DNA from: Pedobacter psychrodurus | Lineage (GTDB): Bacteria; Bacteroidota; Bacteroidia; Sphingobacteriales; Sphingobacteriaceae | DNA length: 64,000 nt | Assembly: GCF_004331735.1 (NCBI RefSeq) | Contig: NZ_SJSO01000024.1 | Coordinates: forward strand, 27,195-91,194 | Direction of reading: 5' to 3' | Part shown: in pieces, positions 43,412-52,840 of the stretch | Layout: each line of letters begins with the position of its first letter | How positions within the stretch are numbered: position 1 is the first letter of the stretch | Program-made: the position numbers and the translations under genes | Notes under the pieces: model-generated | The model's database searches: none | The model's input: only the letters and a program-made list of their open reading frames with translations | Told to the model about the DNA's origin: nothing

Positions 43412-44230
43412 TTAATGACCGTGCGCATCGGCAGCTACAGTAGCCCATTCGTCAAATTCGGCCAGGCGTTCTGCATAAACCTGTTTAACACCAGGTAAGG
43501 CTACTTTGCCCAATAAGAAATGTAAAGGAGGTTTAGGACTGTCAATAAGCGCCAATACCGCAGGTACCGTTGCCTCTGGTTTACCCCAACTATCGGGTGT
43601 TGAAGCATCAAAAAATGCTTTCTTAACTGGCGCATACACTTCTAAAGGTTCTGTTTGGAAAGCTGAAGCACCCGACCAATCGGTAGAAAAACCATTTGGT
43701 TCGATTAAACTTACATTAATACCAAAACCCTTTACCTCCTGAGCTAGCGTTTCGCTTAAGCCATTTACGGCGTATTTAGATGCGTTGTATAGGCCAAGCA
43801 CAGGTAAACTTACCAAACCCAGAAAACTCGATACCTGAATAATATGTCCGGCTTTTTGTTCGCGCATTACCGGAACAACAGCCTGGGTTACCCAAAGCAG
43901 TCCGAAAAAGTTTGTTTCCATTTGTGCGCGTGCCTGTTGCTCGGTGGTTTCCTCTATTGCACCAAACAAACCAAAGCCAGCATTATTGATCAATACATCA
44001 ATATGGCCAAAATGCTGTTTTACCTTTTCTACCACTGCAAAACAGGCGTCCCTATCGTTAACATCAAGTTGAACTGGCAACACGGCATCGCCATAAGCTT
44101 CTACCAGATCGTTTAAATCAGCTGTATTTCTTGCAGTTGCAGCTACTTTATCGCCACGCTCTAAAAGGGCCTTTGCCCAGATTTTACCAAAGCCACGTGA
44201 GGCACCGGTAATTAAAATTATTTTCGACAT
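43412..44230 (-). CDS. Short-chain dehydrogenase/reductase (SDR)
   Basis: The 272-residue Rossmann-fold enzyme has the cofactor motif TGASRGFG (8-15), the NNAGFG motif and a catalytic Ser with YNASK (Tyr-x3-Lys). An Arg after the glycine motif (ATARNTADL) suggests NADP(H). It is a cytoplasmic oxidoreductase of unknown substrate. The divergent region upstream holds no evident operator. Start and length are typical of classical SDRs. Confidence 0.93.
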   Translation of the reverse strand: MSKIILITGASRGFGKIWAKALLERGDKVAATARNTADLNDLVEAYGDAVLPVQLDVNDRDACFAVVEKVKQHFGHIDVLINNAGFGLFGAIEETTEQQARAQMETNFFGLLWVTQAVVPVMREQKAGHIIQVSSFLGLVSLPVLGLYNASKYAVNGLSETLAQEVKGFGINVSLIEPNGFSTDWSGASAFQTEPLEVYAPVKKAFFDASTPDSWGKPEATVPAVLALIDSPKPPLHFLLGKVALPGVKQVYAERLAEFDEWATVAADAHGH

Positions 44231-44534
44231 TTTTTTCTTTGTTAAATATTGATAACAAAGGTATTGGCTGGTGCGGAGAGCAATTTATACAAAACACGGA
44301 AGTATTAGCACATTTTAAGGTTTAGATAAATGATCTGTGCGCATATTTAACAATAACCTGAAAGAACTGTATTGAGGCATTTGGAATATCAGTAATTATT
44401 TCATTGCCAAATCAGGATTTTCAATAATGAAGCGATTAAATTAGGGCATGGGCACAAAACTATCAGTATGTTGTAGCGTCTATCGGTATCTTTACGTTTT
44501 AGGAAAAACCATTAATCTAAAAAACCACTCACCT
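44231..44534. other. Intergenic region, no gene seen
   Basis: About 300 A+T-rich bases between divergent genes. TATCTTTA at 44486-44493 resembles a -7 box (one mismatch) for the plus-strand lipoprotein gene. Nothing else is evident. Confidence 0.4.
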
Positions 44535-45149
44535 ATGAAAAACCTACTTTTTCTTTTTGTAGCCTTCGCATTTGTTTCTTGTAAAAAATCGGAAAGATAT
44601 GGTCCGCTGAACTTAAAAAACGGACAGGAGGTTGAATTGCTGGTAAGCCATCGTTATAATGCTGATAATGATCTGCTTTTAAAGTTGCCCGGCAATGTAG
44701 ATGCTGGTGCTTCGCTATCGGGTTTTGACCAAAGGGAACCCGGTTATAGCTACCGTGTTAAAGCCAGGTTCAACCGTGATAAAGAGCCACTTCAAGACGG
44801 GCCTGAATATTATTTTGTTTTCGAAAAGATAATTAGCAAAGAGCAGTATAAAGGAAGTGAATCTTTCACCGTACAACTCATTACCAATTACGTTGTGGGC
44901 GGGCCAAATATTAGGCTAAGCAAAACAGGGAACGATTATTATATGATTCCAGATAAGTTACAGCTCACTTATGCAAACAGTACCGTACAGAATGAACTTG
45001 AAGAAATCTGGCTAAATGCACAGGAAATCCGTGCAAACTGGCAGAAAGGTCAGCAACCGAAATGGAAAGCCATTAAAGCTACAGTGGTACACGATCCACA
45101 AAAGCTTGGGAAGGCCTATTTGGTACAACAGATACAGTTTTTTGATTAA
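44535..45149 (+). CDS. Unknown lipoprotein
   Basis: I do not recognise the family. From the ATG at 44535 the 204-residue product has a compact lipoprotein signal (LLFLFVAFAFVSC-KK) and a beta-rich body without catalytic motifs. The frame is open to 44448, but the extra 29 residues precede a perfect signal peptide and overlap the likely promoter, so the inner start is chosen. It is a single gene closed by a strong terminator. It is likely attached to the inner leaflet of the outer membrane or the periplasmic face. Confidence 0.8.
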   Translation: MKNLLFLFVAFAFVSCKKSERYGPLNLKNGQEVELLVSHRYNADNDLLLKLPGNVDAGASLSGFDQREPGYSYRVKARFNRDKEPLQDGPEYYFVFEKIISKEQYKGSESFTVQLITNYVVGGPNIRLSKTGNDYYMIPDKLQLTYANSTVQNELEEIWLNAQEIRANWQKGQQPKWKAIKATVVHDPQKLGKAYLVQQIQFFD

Positions 45150-45160
45150 TAGAAAATACA

Positions 45161-45194
45161 AAAGGAGAATGTTCGAAAGGCATTCTCCTTTTTG
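45161..45194 (+). terminator. Rho-independent terminator
   Basis: AAAGGAGAATG (45161-45171) and CATTCTCCTTT (45181-45191) form a perfect 11-bp stem with a nine-base loop, followed by TTT-GG-TTTT, 12 bases after the lipoprotein stop codon. Confidence 0.88.
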
Positions 45195-45265
45195 GTTTTA
45201 AGTAAAGCCCAGGATTTATATTAATTAACTGATCTGTTCAGTGCGCATATGCTGGTTCGGTTTTT

Positions 45266-45610
45266 TCATATCCCACTTTTGTTTAACTTAAATATATTTT
45301 TCATCAGCAGCCACTTTTCTCCAGGCTTTGCCAAGGGTAGTGCCTGCTGATATTTCCACATCAGTTTTTCCCACTCTTTCACTTTAGGGTTAGCAATATC
45401 CATGGCTGTCTTTTTTTCAAAACTGAAATCATCCTCAGTTTCCATGATCATGAACAAACGGTTCGAGATGCGGTATATTTCCATTTCAACAACACCCGAT
45501 TCGATAATACTCCGCTTAACTTCAGGCCAGCCATTAAGGTGATAAGCTTCATATTCTGCTATGAGTTTTGGATCATCAACGAGATCTAGCGCCAGACAAT
45601 ATCTTTTCAT
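45266..45610 (-). CDS. L-rhamnose/L-fucose mutarotase family protein
   Basis: The 114-residue protein matches the RhaM/DUF718 mutarotase family: YCLALDLVDDPKLIAEYEAYHLNGWPEV with the conserved His24, and a central MEIYRISNRLFMIMET strand. These enzymes interconvert anomers of 6-deoxy-L-sugars. The gene follows a GH29 alpha-L-fucosidase by 28 bp, so L-fucose is the more likely substrate than rhamnose. Cytoplasmic, no signal peptide. Confidence 0.88.
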   Translation of the reverse strand: MKRYCLALDLVDDPKLIAEYEAYHLNGWPEVKRSIIESGVVEMEIYRISNRLFMIMETEDDFSFEKKTAMDIANPKVKEWEKLMWKYQQALPLAKPGEKWLLMKNIFKLNKSGI

Positions 45611-45638
45611 TTTTTACTTTAAAATGCCAGCGGCTCTT

Positions 45639-47156
45639 CTATTTTTTGAATTCTATTTTGAAACCAGTTACCAACCAGGCCGGATAATCTGCGGGTTTGG
45701 TAATCACAAGTGCATCATCTTCCTGCACCCACTTTAATTTACCTTTACTGCCCAACAGCCTAACCGATGTAATGGGCTTCTCCAGGTATTTCGATTTGCG
45801 CCCAAGTAAGGTCATCCTGATACTTTCTGTTGGCACATTCAAACAGAAAGCAAAAAGATTGCCTTCCTTTGTGGTATATCTGATATCGGTAGATTGATAT
45901 ATACCAGAATCTGTTAAGCCACCAAAGTGGCCCTTTTTCTGGTTTGATTTAATGGTAGAAGGCCCTTCTCCATATACTTTCCATGGTCTCGATGCATAAA
46001 TGCCTTCTCCATTCAATTTGGTCCAGTCACCAATTTCAGTAACAATTTTAACCACATCTGGCTCCAAATCTCCCTCTGGAGTCTGTACAACATTGATCAG
46101 CAGATTCCCGTTTTTACTTACAATATCGATCAAAAGCTGGGCAATTTCATTCGCACTTTTGTATTTCTGCCCGGTTCTATAATACCAATCTCCTATCGAA
46201 GTATCGGTTTGCCACGGAAACGGGCTGATCGAATCCAATACCCCGCGCTCCACATCTTGTGCCCATTTACCTTCAGATGGCTCTTTTGGCGTATATACCG
46301 CCTCAAGCTTGCCTTTATTTTTGGCCATATCCTGATTGTAATAGTGTGCAAGCATTGTACGTCCTGTATCATCGAATGGGAGCTTACTATCTGAATAAAG
46401 CAGGTCGGGATGATAATTATCGATCAATTCATTAACATTTTCCAACCATTGTTTATGCCAGCCAGTATTGTTGGTCAGCCACTCTTTCATATCGGTCGAA
46501 TCAGCAGGTAAATGATAAAGATCGGAATATTGCGGATCGCGCCCATCATAGGCAATCCCTGCAAACTGCCCAGTTTTGTCTGCGCCATGACTAGGCTGAA
46601 ACCAGTTGAAACTGGCAGCCAGATGCTCCGAAATGCCAAAACGAAGTCCTTCTTTTTTTGCCGCCTTTTGCCATAAACCAACTACATCCTTATGTGGTCC
46701 CATATTTACCGAATTCCACTTATGGATTTTGGAGTTCCATAAAAAGAAATTATCATGGTGTGAGCCCATCGTTACAAAATATTTGGCTCCAGCTTTTTTA
46801 TATAGGACCATTAGCTGCTCAGGGTTCCATTTCTCAGCTTTCCATAAAGGGATAATATCTTTGTATCCAAATTTAGATGGAGGGCCATAAGTGGCCACAT
46901 GGTATTTATTTTGTTGACTGCCCTGTATATACATATTCTTGGCATACCAATCGCCCTGCCTGGGAACCGCCTGAGGGCCCCAATGCGACCAGATCCCAAA
47001 TTTGGCATCTCTGAACCAGTCTGGATATTTGTACTGCTTTAAAGATTCATCGGTAGGTTTAAAAATTCCCTTTTCTACCTTATCCGTTTTTTGTTGTGCT
47101 TTGAGGTTAAGACCCAGGGAAAACGCCATAAGGCTAACTATTAATGTTTTTTTCAT
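45639..47156 (-). CDS. GH29 alpha-L-fucosidase
   Basis: The 505-residue enzyme has a signal peptide ending LNLKAQ, a GH29 barrel (about 35-375; FGIWSHWGPQAVP, MGSHHDNFFLW with His134/His135) and the nucleophile region DLLYSDSKLP with Asp256. The usual context of the nucleophile in many GH29 proteins is LWFDGG, so this is a divergent subgroup. A C-terminal beta-sandwich (about 385-505) follows. It should release L-fucose from glycans in the periplasm. With the mutarotase it forms a short operon, and the AraC gene divergent from it is the probable regulator. Exact linkage specificity cannot be read from sequence. Confidence 0.92.
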   Translation of the reverse strand: MKKTLIVSLMAFSLGLNLKAQQKTDKVEKGIFKPTDESLKQYKYPDWFRDAKFGIWSHWGPQAVPRQGDWYAKNMYIQGSQQNKYHVATYGPPSKFGYKDIIPLWKAEKWNPEQLMVLYKKAGAKYFVTMGSHHDNFFLWNSKIHKWNSVNMGPHKDVVGLWQKAAKKEGLRFGISEHLAASFNWFQPSHGADKTGQFAGIAYDGRDPQYSDLYHLPADSTDMKEWLTNNTGWHKQWLENVNELIDNYHPDLLYSDSKLPFDDTGRTMLAHYYNQDMAKNKGKLEAVYTPKEPSEGKWAQDVERGVLDSISPFPWQTDTSIGDWYYRTGQKYKSANEIAQLLIDIVSKNGNLLINVVQTPEGDLEPDVVKIVTEIGDWTKLNGEGIYASRPWKVYGEGPSTIKSNQKKGHFGGLTDSGIYQSTDIRYTTKEGNLFAFCLNVPTESIRMTLLGRKSKYLEKPITSVRLLGSKGKLKWVQEDDALVITKPADYPAWLVTGFKIEFKK

Positions 47157-47178
47157 CTTCCTATATTTGGTTAATAAT

Positions 47179-47186
47179 CAAAAATA
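47179..47186 (-). promoter_or_regulatory. Predicted -7 box of the fucosidase operon
   Basis: The minus strand reads TATTTTTG, a match to TAnnTTTG, 23 bases before the fucosidase start. A dyad AACG-TATC-CGTT (47190-47201) directly upstream could bind the divergent AraC regulator. No clear -33 box. Confidence 0.4.
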
Positions 47187-47252
47187 GATAACGTATCCGT
47201 TCTATACTTGAAATAATTAGACTATTTGTTGTAAAAATCCGACATTTAAGGA

Positions 47253-48131
47253 ATGATCAGAAGAGCATTACAAAACACCTTTTCCCTGCTGAATGTAGAT
47301 TATGTAAAACTCAGCCCAAAATGGGATTACAGAAATGTGATCAGCCCTTACTACCGCATATATTATATCGATGAAGGATCGGGAGAGTTATCTGATCAAT
47401 CAGATTTTTTGAAACTCGAGCCAGGATATCTTTATATCATACCCAGTTTTACCCTTTGTAACCTCTGCTGCAAAGATCATTTAAGCCAATATTTCGTCCA
47501 GTTTTTTGAAGAATCTATTGACGGAGTTTCACTTTTTTCCCAACGCCGTTCTATTTCAAAAATTACGGCCACACCGCTCGACATTGATCTTTTCAAACGA
47601 CTGCTCGAAATTAATCCAGGCCGGGGCATCAATAGGTCAGACGATCCTAAAGTATATGAGAAAAACATCTTTTATAAAGAATACCAGGAGCTGAACAATC
47701 AGCAGCACTTAGCCAGTTATATGGAAACCCAGGGCATATTGCTTCAATTAATGGGGCGTTTCCTCAAATCTCAACTACATCTCGGACAGGGAATTCAACA
47801 CTTTCCAATTAAAATTACCGAAACAATCGGACATATTTTAGTTAACCTGCATCAGGAATTATCAGTGACTGCATTGGCTGCACGCGTAAACCAGCACCCA
47901 GATTATTTCTCGCGTCAGTTTAAAACTTTCACGGGAGAACGTCCTGTAAATTATATACTTGGCAAACGGATAGAGCGTGCACAGTATCTATTGGCCACCA
48001 GCCGATTAACCTATTCTGAAATTGCAACCCAAATCGGTTTTGATTCCCTTTCTTACTTTTCAAAATCATTTAAGAAACTCACCGGGATGTCGCCACGTAC
48101 CTATAAAAAACAACTGTATAAGGTAGGTTAA
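47253..48131 (+). CDS. AraC-family transcriptional regulator of the fucose cassette
   Basis: The 292-residue protein has a cupin-like N-terminal sugar-sensing domain (about 25-140; YYRIYYIDEGSGELSD) and a C-terminal AraC domain (about 190-290; LAARVNQHPDYFSRQFKTFTGERP, YSEIATQIGFDSLSYFSKSFKKLTGMSPRTYKK). It is divergent from the fucosidase operon with a 96-bp shared promoter region and so is probably its activator, with fucose or a derivative as effector. Start fixed by the only ATG before the conserved domain. Confidence 0.92.
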   Translation: MIRRALQNTFSLLNVDYVKLSPKWDYRNVISPYYRIYYIDEGSGELSDQSDFLKLEPGYLYIIPSFTLCNLCCKDHLSQYFVQFFEESIDGVSLFSQRRSISKITATPLDIDLFKRLLEINPGRGINRSDDPKVYEKNIFYKEYQELNNQQHLASYMETQGILLQLMGRFLKSQLHLGQGIQHFPIKITETIGHILVNLHQELSVTALAARVNQHPDYFSRQFKTFTGERPVNYILGKRIERAQYLLATSRLTYSEIATQIGFDSLSYFSKSFKKLTGMSPRTYKKQLYKVG

Positions 48132-48250
48132 GGATGGATGATGTAAGATGATACTAAAAGCCTCCATCTACACAGCTAATATCCCCAGGAAAATAACGCT
48201 GTGCGCGCTGTGCTTTCACTCTGTGATCTCTGTGTTAAAAAATGGAGATA

Positions 48251-49405
48251 TTAAATCTTTTGGTCTGCATAGGCAACATCGTAAAGATGGTTTGGCTTTA
48301 AATAGATCACATCATTTTGAAAATCAAAAACCGTATTGAATCTTTTCAGAATATCTGTTCCCAGGTAATGAACATTAACACCAGGCATGGGTTTATTTTG
48401 TTCCATCACCTGAGCTGGAACGTTTTTCAATTCAAAATTACCAATCTTCAAACTTTGCAGTTTTACGGTGGTCACCGGTACTTCATTACCTCTTGCTCCA
48501 TGCATAATTACCTTTTTAATCACCTCCATTTTTTCGGTTGGAAACCGCATTTCCCGCAGCAAATCGTTATCAAGCATAGCCGTGCGCTGATAACCTAAAT
48601 CGAAGAAAAACAGGCTTTTATTTTTGACCCCGCTTTGCGAAATTTCACTTTCTATAAAAGGTTTGTTTTTGATATAAGTGATCTTAAACCTGGTGTATTG
48701 TTTATCTTGTAAAATCTGCTTGGGCATAGTAGAATGCACCATCATTCTGTTCTGATCATAATCTAAAGCTACAATCATTCCGTCGAATATATCCCACCCC
48801 AGCAGGCCATCGGTCTCGTTCCCGGCCAATTCAATATCATAAATTTTGCTCTTGTAAGTGTGGTTTCCGATTTTTATACCATAATCTGTGTTATAAAGCT
48901 TAGGTTTCGACTTCACTTTTTTCTCCAGTGCAGCGTTGGTAAGGTCTATGTCATTTGCTCCTGAATCAAAATTCAACAACAGGGAATCAGTACCGTTAAA
49001 AACAACCGGCAAGAAATTCGTATTGTATTTATTCACAAAAAAAGGAATTGAATCATGAATTTCGGGCGACACTTTACTGAAGTTTTTTAGCACAGGAGCG
49101 GTAATTTGGGTAAGGCACGAATCTTTGCCGTTTAACAAAACAATAAACTCCTTTTTCTGCCCGGGGCTAATGTTAAAAACAATCGAATCAATATCTGTTT
49201 TGAATTTTATGCTTTTGGATTTTGTGAACTTACCGGTTGTAAATACATCTGGTTTTATTTTGGGATTGATGTACCAGTTCGATACAGCATTATCCTGTTC
49301 GTAAATTTTTGCCTGGTTAGCACCCGCATTTACAATTGGTAATTTCTTTTGAGCAAAAGTATAAAAAGGAAGCAAGAGTGTTAAAACAGGCAATATTCGA
49401 TTCAT
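48251..49405 (-). CDS. Retropepsin-like aspartyl protease domain protein
   Basis: The 384-residue protein has a signal peptide ending FYTFAQ and two retropepsin-like halves. The first holds LLNFDSGAND with the active-site Asp147-Ser-Gly and a GLLGWDIF flap-end motif; the second has FFDLGYQRTAML, in which the usual DTG/DSG is DLG, and a final LGTDILKRFNTVFDFQNDVIYLKPN, typical of the family. It is likely a periplasmic or surface protease, or a substrate-binding derivative if the second half is inactive. It has no operon partner; the 119-base gap to the AraC gene contains only low-complexity sequence. Confidence 0.82.
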   Translation of the reverse strand: MNRILPVLTLLLPFYTFAQKKLPIVNAGANQAKIYEQDNAVSNWYINPKIKPDVFTTGKFTKSKSIKFKTDIDSIVFNISPGQKKEFIVLLNGKDSCLTQITAPVLKNFSKVSPEIHDSIPFFVNKYNTNFLPVVFNGTDSLLLNFDSGANDIDLTNAALEKKVKSKPKLYNTDYGIKIGNHTYKSKIYDIELAGNETDGLLGWDIFDGMIVALDYDQNRMMVHSTMPKQILQDKQYTRFKITYIKNKPFIESEISQSGVKNKSLFFFDLGYQRTAMLDNDLLREMRFPTEKMEVIKKVIMHGARGNEVPVTTVKLQSLKIGNFELKNVPAQVMEQNKPMPGVNVHYLGTDILKRFNTVFDFQNDVIYLKPNHLYDVAYADQKI

Positions 49406-49635
49406 GGGCAGTTAATAGATTTAAAAGTTTAGGGCTTGCAAATAATTGACAGTTAATGGCTGCTATCGGAAACTAAAGATATAAAGAATTATAAATCGTT
49501 GTAAGGCTTCATACATTTAAAATTTTTGAGTGATTTGCCTTGAACAGGCATTTCAAATTAGTTAGACTTCGCATAAGTCGCGTTCAACCCCTTAACTTGT
49601 CGTTTTTGCACATTAATACCTGCCTGGGTTTATTA

Positions 49636-49643
49636 TAACTTTG
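49636..49643 (+). promoter_or_regulatory. Predicted -7 box of the VOC gene
   Basis: TAACTTTG matches the Bacteroidota consensus TAnnTTTG and lies 23 bases before the start codon at 49667. The -33 element is not clear. Confidence 0.5.
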
Positions 49644-49666
49644 AATAAACTAAATCAGAAAACAAT

Positions 49667-50080
49667 ATGGCAACTCAAATTTTCGTGAACCTATCCGTTA
49701 GCGACCTTAACAAGTCGGTGGAGTTTTTCACCAAACTTGGTTATACTTTTAACCCGCAATTTACCAACGAGAAAGCAACCTGTATGATCATCAGCGATAC
49801 CATTTACGTGATGCTGCTTACCAAAACCTTTTTTCAGACTTTTACTACAAAAGAAATTGTAGATGCACATAAAGCAATAGAAACTTCCATTGCCTTATCG
49901 GCCGATAGTAAAGATGCCGTTAACGAAATGGTAGATAAAGCTGTAGCTGCTGGTGCCACAATACCCAATCCAGCTACCGATTATGGCTTTATGTACCAAC
50001 ATAGTTTTGACGATCTTGATGGCCACCATTGGGAATATGTATGGATGGACCCAAATGGAACACATGAACAGCAAGGGTAA
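49667..50080 (+). CDS. VOC/glyoxalase-superfamily protein
   Basis: The 137-residue protein has a VOC fold: VNLSVSDLNKSVEFFTKLGY at the start and DLDGHHWEYVWMDP near the end, with the usual His/Glu metal ligands in that last strand. These small metalloproteins act as isomerases, dioxygenases or resistance proteins; the substrate is unknown. It is a single gene with its own promoter box and terminator. The long loop MLLTKTFFQTFTTKEI is typical of the PhnB/YaeR-like bacterial members. Confidence 0.9.
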   Translation: MATQIFVNLSVSDLNKSVEFFTKLGYTFNPQFTNEKATCMIISDTIYVMLLTKTFFQTFTTKEIVDAHKAIETSIALSADSKDAVNEMVDKAVAAGATIPNPATDYGFMYQHSFDDLDGHHWEYVWMDPNGTHEQQG

Positions 50081-50099
50081 TTATATTTAACCTTAGGTA

Positions 50100-50137
50100 A
50101 AAAGGGCAAGCGACTGATTTTTCGTGCTTGTCCTTTT
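50100..50137 (+). terminator. Rho-independent terminator
   Basis: AAAAGGGCAAGC (50100-50111) pairs with GCTTGTCCTTTT (50126-50137) with one mismatch and a 14-base loop, 19 bases past the VOC stop codon. Confidence 0.8.
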
Positions 50138-50187
50138 CTGATTCTTATTACTATAAAAGATTCTACTTCAACAGTACAATCGTATTT

Positions 50188-52440
50188 TTAAATCTCCCAT
50201 GCCAAATATTTAGTCAAAATTTCATTGTAACTTGAAAGGTAGGGTATGGTTAAATAAACGCCATTGGGTAGAAAAAGTAGCTTAGTGGGATAACTTTTGA
50301 CTTTAAAATCGTGCTCCACTTTCCCATCCGACATTAAAACAGGGTAAGTATACTTCTCTTTAGTCATGAAATCATCTACATTTTTCTTTTTATCATAACA
50401 GGCAATGGTGCTTACCTGGAGCTTTTTTGGATCTGGGTTTTTTAGATGTATGGCTTCGATTTCACCAATTTCACTAACGCATGAGCCACACCAGGTGCCC
50501 CAGAAGTCTACAAACACAAATTTGTTTGCCTGATCTGCATTGGTTACGGTTGCCCCCTTACGCTCTTTCAGCGAAAAATTAGGCACTGTAGGCAACTTGC
50601 GTTTTAAAGCTCCACTAAAAAATGTTTTAAAGTCACCTGCAGGATATGATTTTAAATAGCTTGCTTTTAATGGTGCATAACGTTCCGGTTCGAGAATAAC
50701 CATATCAACCTCTTTATTCAATTTATCTTCAATGCTCATGCTGGCAGCGCCGCCGGCAGCCAGGTACAGATCGGTATAAGGAACAAAAGCTGTGAATTTA
50801 TATTCTTGCTTTAAGCCATTATTATTATCGATCAGGTCTTGTTGTGTCGGAAGATAATCAGCCGCCATCTGCAGGTAAACAATCTCGGTATTCTTCTGCA
50901 ACTGGCTTTTTCGGTAATAGGCATCTGCAAGATTTTTTTTATATACAATCTTGTTTGGTGCAATGAAGTGCTCGAGTGTAAAAGAACCTACATTTGGTAT
51001 TACACCAGAATTGATTTCGTCTATTCTTTTCCTAATCAGGTCAATGGTATAATCTATATAAGCAATTTTTACGGAATCGGGCACCTGTTTTTTGACCAAC
51101 TCATCGTAAATCATGATCCTGTACCTACCCGCCTTATCAAATAACGAGCTAAACTGCGTATTGGCCACATCAGTAAGCTCGTTTTGGGTTTCAGCAAGTT
51201 TGGCCTTGGCATAAGTTTTCATTCCTTTCATCATCTCGGTTGCAATGGGAATTTGTAGGGCTTCAATTTGCTTGATAATGCCTAATGCGTTTTGCAGCGA
51301 ATCCTTGCTCTTAATCCTATAAATCAAGGCACCAAAAGTATCGTGTATGTTGCTGCTGGTATTCTCCATATTCAAAGGATAAAATTCTTCTCCTCTAAAT
51401 TTTGTAAACGAGAGTTCAATCGCCCTTTTTACATGGCGAAGGTCGCCTTTCTCAAGGTCGATTCCCATTTTGCATTCGATATCATTAGATCCTGGAAGGT
51501 AATCATAAGGAACCTTTTGCAGAAGCTCCCAATAACCGGTACTGGTATAGGCTAATACACCCAGTTTTGCGCCAAGGTAATCATAATCATCCTTTGCAAA
51601 GCCCTTATCCAAAGAGTCGAGCGATTTCACAATCCTACTTTCAACCGTTTGATCTCCTTTCACACTATTGAATAGATCAGCCAGTTCCTGAATTTTCCGC
51701 TTTGCCTTGTTTATGGGTAGGTAATATTTAGCATAACCTAATTTTTCTTTCGCCTCTGTGAATAATTGTGATGATGAGTGGTTTACTTTTCCATCAAGTG
51801 CAACCAGGTTATATTTAACAATGTCATGATCTGTAACCTTTTTATGATCAGCAAAAGAAGAATCAGTTGTTGTTGTTTCAATTATGTAAGATTGGTTTAG
51901 CCCATTATCGTTAGCGGCGAACTTCCCTATTCTTTTGAAAAAAGGGGTGTGTATTTTAAAATATTCGTCCGTAAATATCCCATCAACAAGCTCACTGTGT
52001 TTTTGTCCTCCCATTGGGATGGGCACAATATTAAGTTTCGCCAAGATGGCTTGTTTAATTTTTGGCAAGCCATACACCTGAAGAATGTTACCATCTATAT
52101 CTATTTCCAGTTCATAGGATGATAACGTGAGTACCTTATTTGCAATAGCCATAAAGTCTTTTTGTTGCTCCTTAAAAGGCAACCTTGAATCCTGGAGGCT
52201 ATGATCCTGTCTTAAAAACATTTCGGGAGATGCCTTTAATCTATAGATGTCATTTTTCAGGCTTAAAACCTCAAAATTGGTTTTCCAGTACTCATAACTT
52301 TCATAACCATATGAGCTGATAGGTCCATCAACAGTACTTGTGGCATCGTAACTGAATTTTTGGCCTTGTTTTAGTTTTAAACTTTGTGCATAGCCTACTT
52401 TAAGCGTAAGCAACAGCATTATGGAGAGTGTAAATTTCAT
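50188..52440 (-). CDS. Large TlpA/thioredoxin-domain exported protein
   Basis: The 750-residue protein has a signal peptide ending KVGYAQ, about 590 residues of unrecognised, largely helical sequence, and a C-terminal TlpA-like thioredoxin domain (about 615-750) with the redox motif WCGSC (Cys651, Cys654) in FVDFWGTWCGSC and the cis-Pro in SYPTKLLFL. It probably acts in periplasmic disulfide exchange. The N-terminal region opens with SLKLKQGQKFSYDA, seen in several Bacteroidota proteins with this tail. No operon partner; tRNA fragments follow upstream. Confidence 0.83.
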   Translation of the reverse strand: MKFTLSIMLLLTLKVGYAQSLKLKQGQKFSYDATSTVDGPISSYGYESYEYWKTNFEVLSLKNDIYRLKASPEMFLRQDHSLQDSRLPFKEQQKDFMAIANKVLTLSSYELEIDIDGNILQVYGLPKIKQAILAKLNIVPIPMGGQKHSELVDGIFTDEYFKIHTPFFKRIGKFAANDNGLNQSYIIETTTTDSSFADHKKVTDHDIVKYNLVALDGKVNHSSSQLFTEAKEKLGYAKYYLPINKAKRKIQELADLFNSVKGDQTVESRIVKSLDSLDKGFAKDDYDYLGAKLGVLAYTSTGYWELLQKVPYDYLPGSNDIECKMGIDLEKGDLRHVKRAIELSFTKFRGEEFYPLNMENTSSNIHDTFGALIYRIKSKDSLQNALGIIKQIEALQIPIATEMMKGMKTYAKAKLAETQNELTDVANTQFSSLFDKAGRYRIMIYDELVKKQVPDSVKIAYIDYTIDLIRKRIDEINSGVIPNVGSFTLEHFIAPNKIVYKKNLADAYYRKSQLQKNTEIVYLQMAADYLPTQQDLIDNNNGLKQEYKFTAFVPYTDLYLAAGGAASMSIEDKLNKEVDMVILEPERYAPLKASYLKSYPAGDFKTFFSGALKRKLPTVPNFSLKERKGATVTNADQANKFVFVDFWGTWCGSCVSEIGEIEAIHLKNPDPKKLQVSTIACYDKKKNVDDFMTKEKYTYPVLMSDGKVEHDFKVKSYPTKLLFLPNGVYLTIPYLSSYNEILTKYLAWEI

Positions 52441-52631
52441 CGAATGTTCTGCCCAAATATAGAAAATTGCTGATCAATTATGTACACCAAAAAACCACAC
52501 TAAAGCTATTTATTAAATAGATAATTAAGTAATATGTAGATAGAACATACCTAAATGTACAAAAGAGTAAAACTAATTTTTTATCTCAAAAATTGTAAAA
52601 AAAGCGAATAGTTTAATTATTTGCTTTGAAG

Positions 52632-52735
52632 CTCCCTCTGCTGAGCTACCCGATATAAAATCGGGTCTTTTACTCCCAAGCGACCTCTGATTAATCCCGC
52701 TCATGCGGGACTTTAACCAGCTGAGCTAAGAAGAA
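52632..52735 (-). pseudogene. Degenerate tRNA-Asn copy with inserted palindromes (A)
   Basis: Both ends match the intact tRNA-Asn at 53343-53416 (CTCCCTCTGCTG at 52632 and AACCAGCTGAGCTAAGAAG near 52715-52733), but the middle is replaced. It holds a CCCGATATAAAATCGGG palindrome and a TCCCGC-TCAT-GCGGGA hairpin in place of the anticodon arm. It cannot fold as a normal tRNA. Confidence 0.75.
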
Positions 52736-52763
52736 ATATTTATTTTAAAAAGTCATTAACGCA

Positions 52764-52810
52764 AAAAACCCATAACTTTCGTTGTGGGTTTTGGCTCCCT
52801 CTGCTGGGCT
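52764..52810 (-). pseudogene. tRNA-Asn 3'-end fragment with duplicated terminator (B)
   Basis: CTCCCTCTGCTGGGCT (52795-52810) equals the 3' acceptor and T-arm strand of the intact tRNA, and the adjoining hairpin AAAACCCATAAC-tttc-GTTGTGGGTTTT (52765-52792) copies that tRNA's terminator. Confidence 0.75.
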
Positions 52811-52840
52811 TCAGACACATTCTAGCCACAGTAAATGGCA

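Noticed and set aside
52632..52735. A second functional tRNA-Asn
   Set aside because: The anticodon arm and T-arm are replaced by inserted palindromes, so a normal cloverleaf cannot form.
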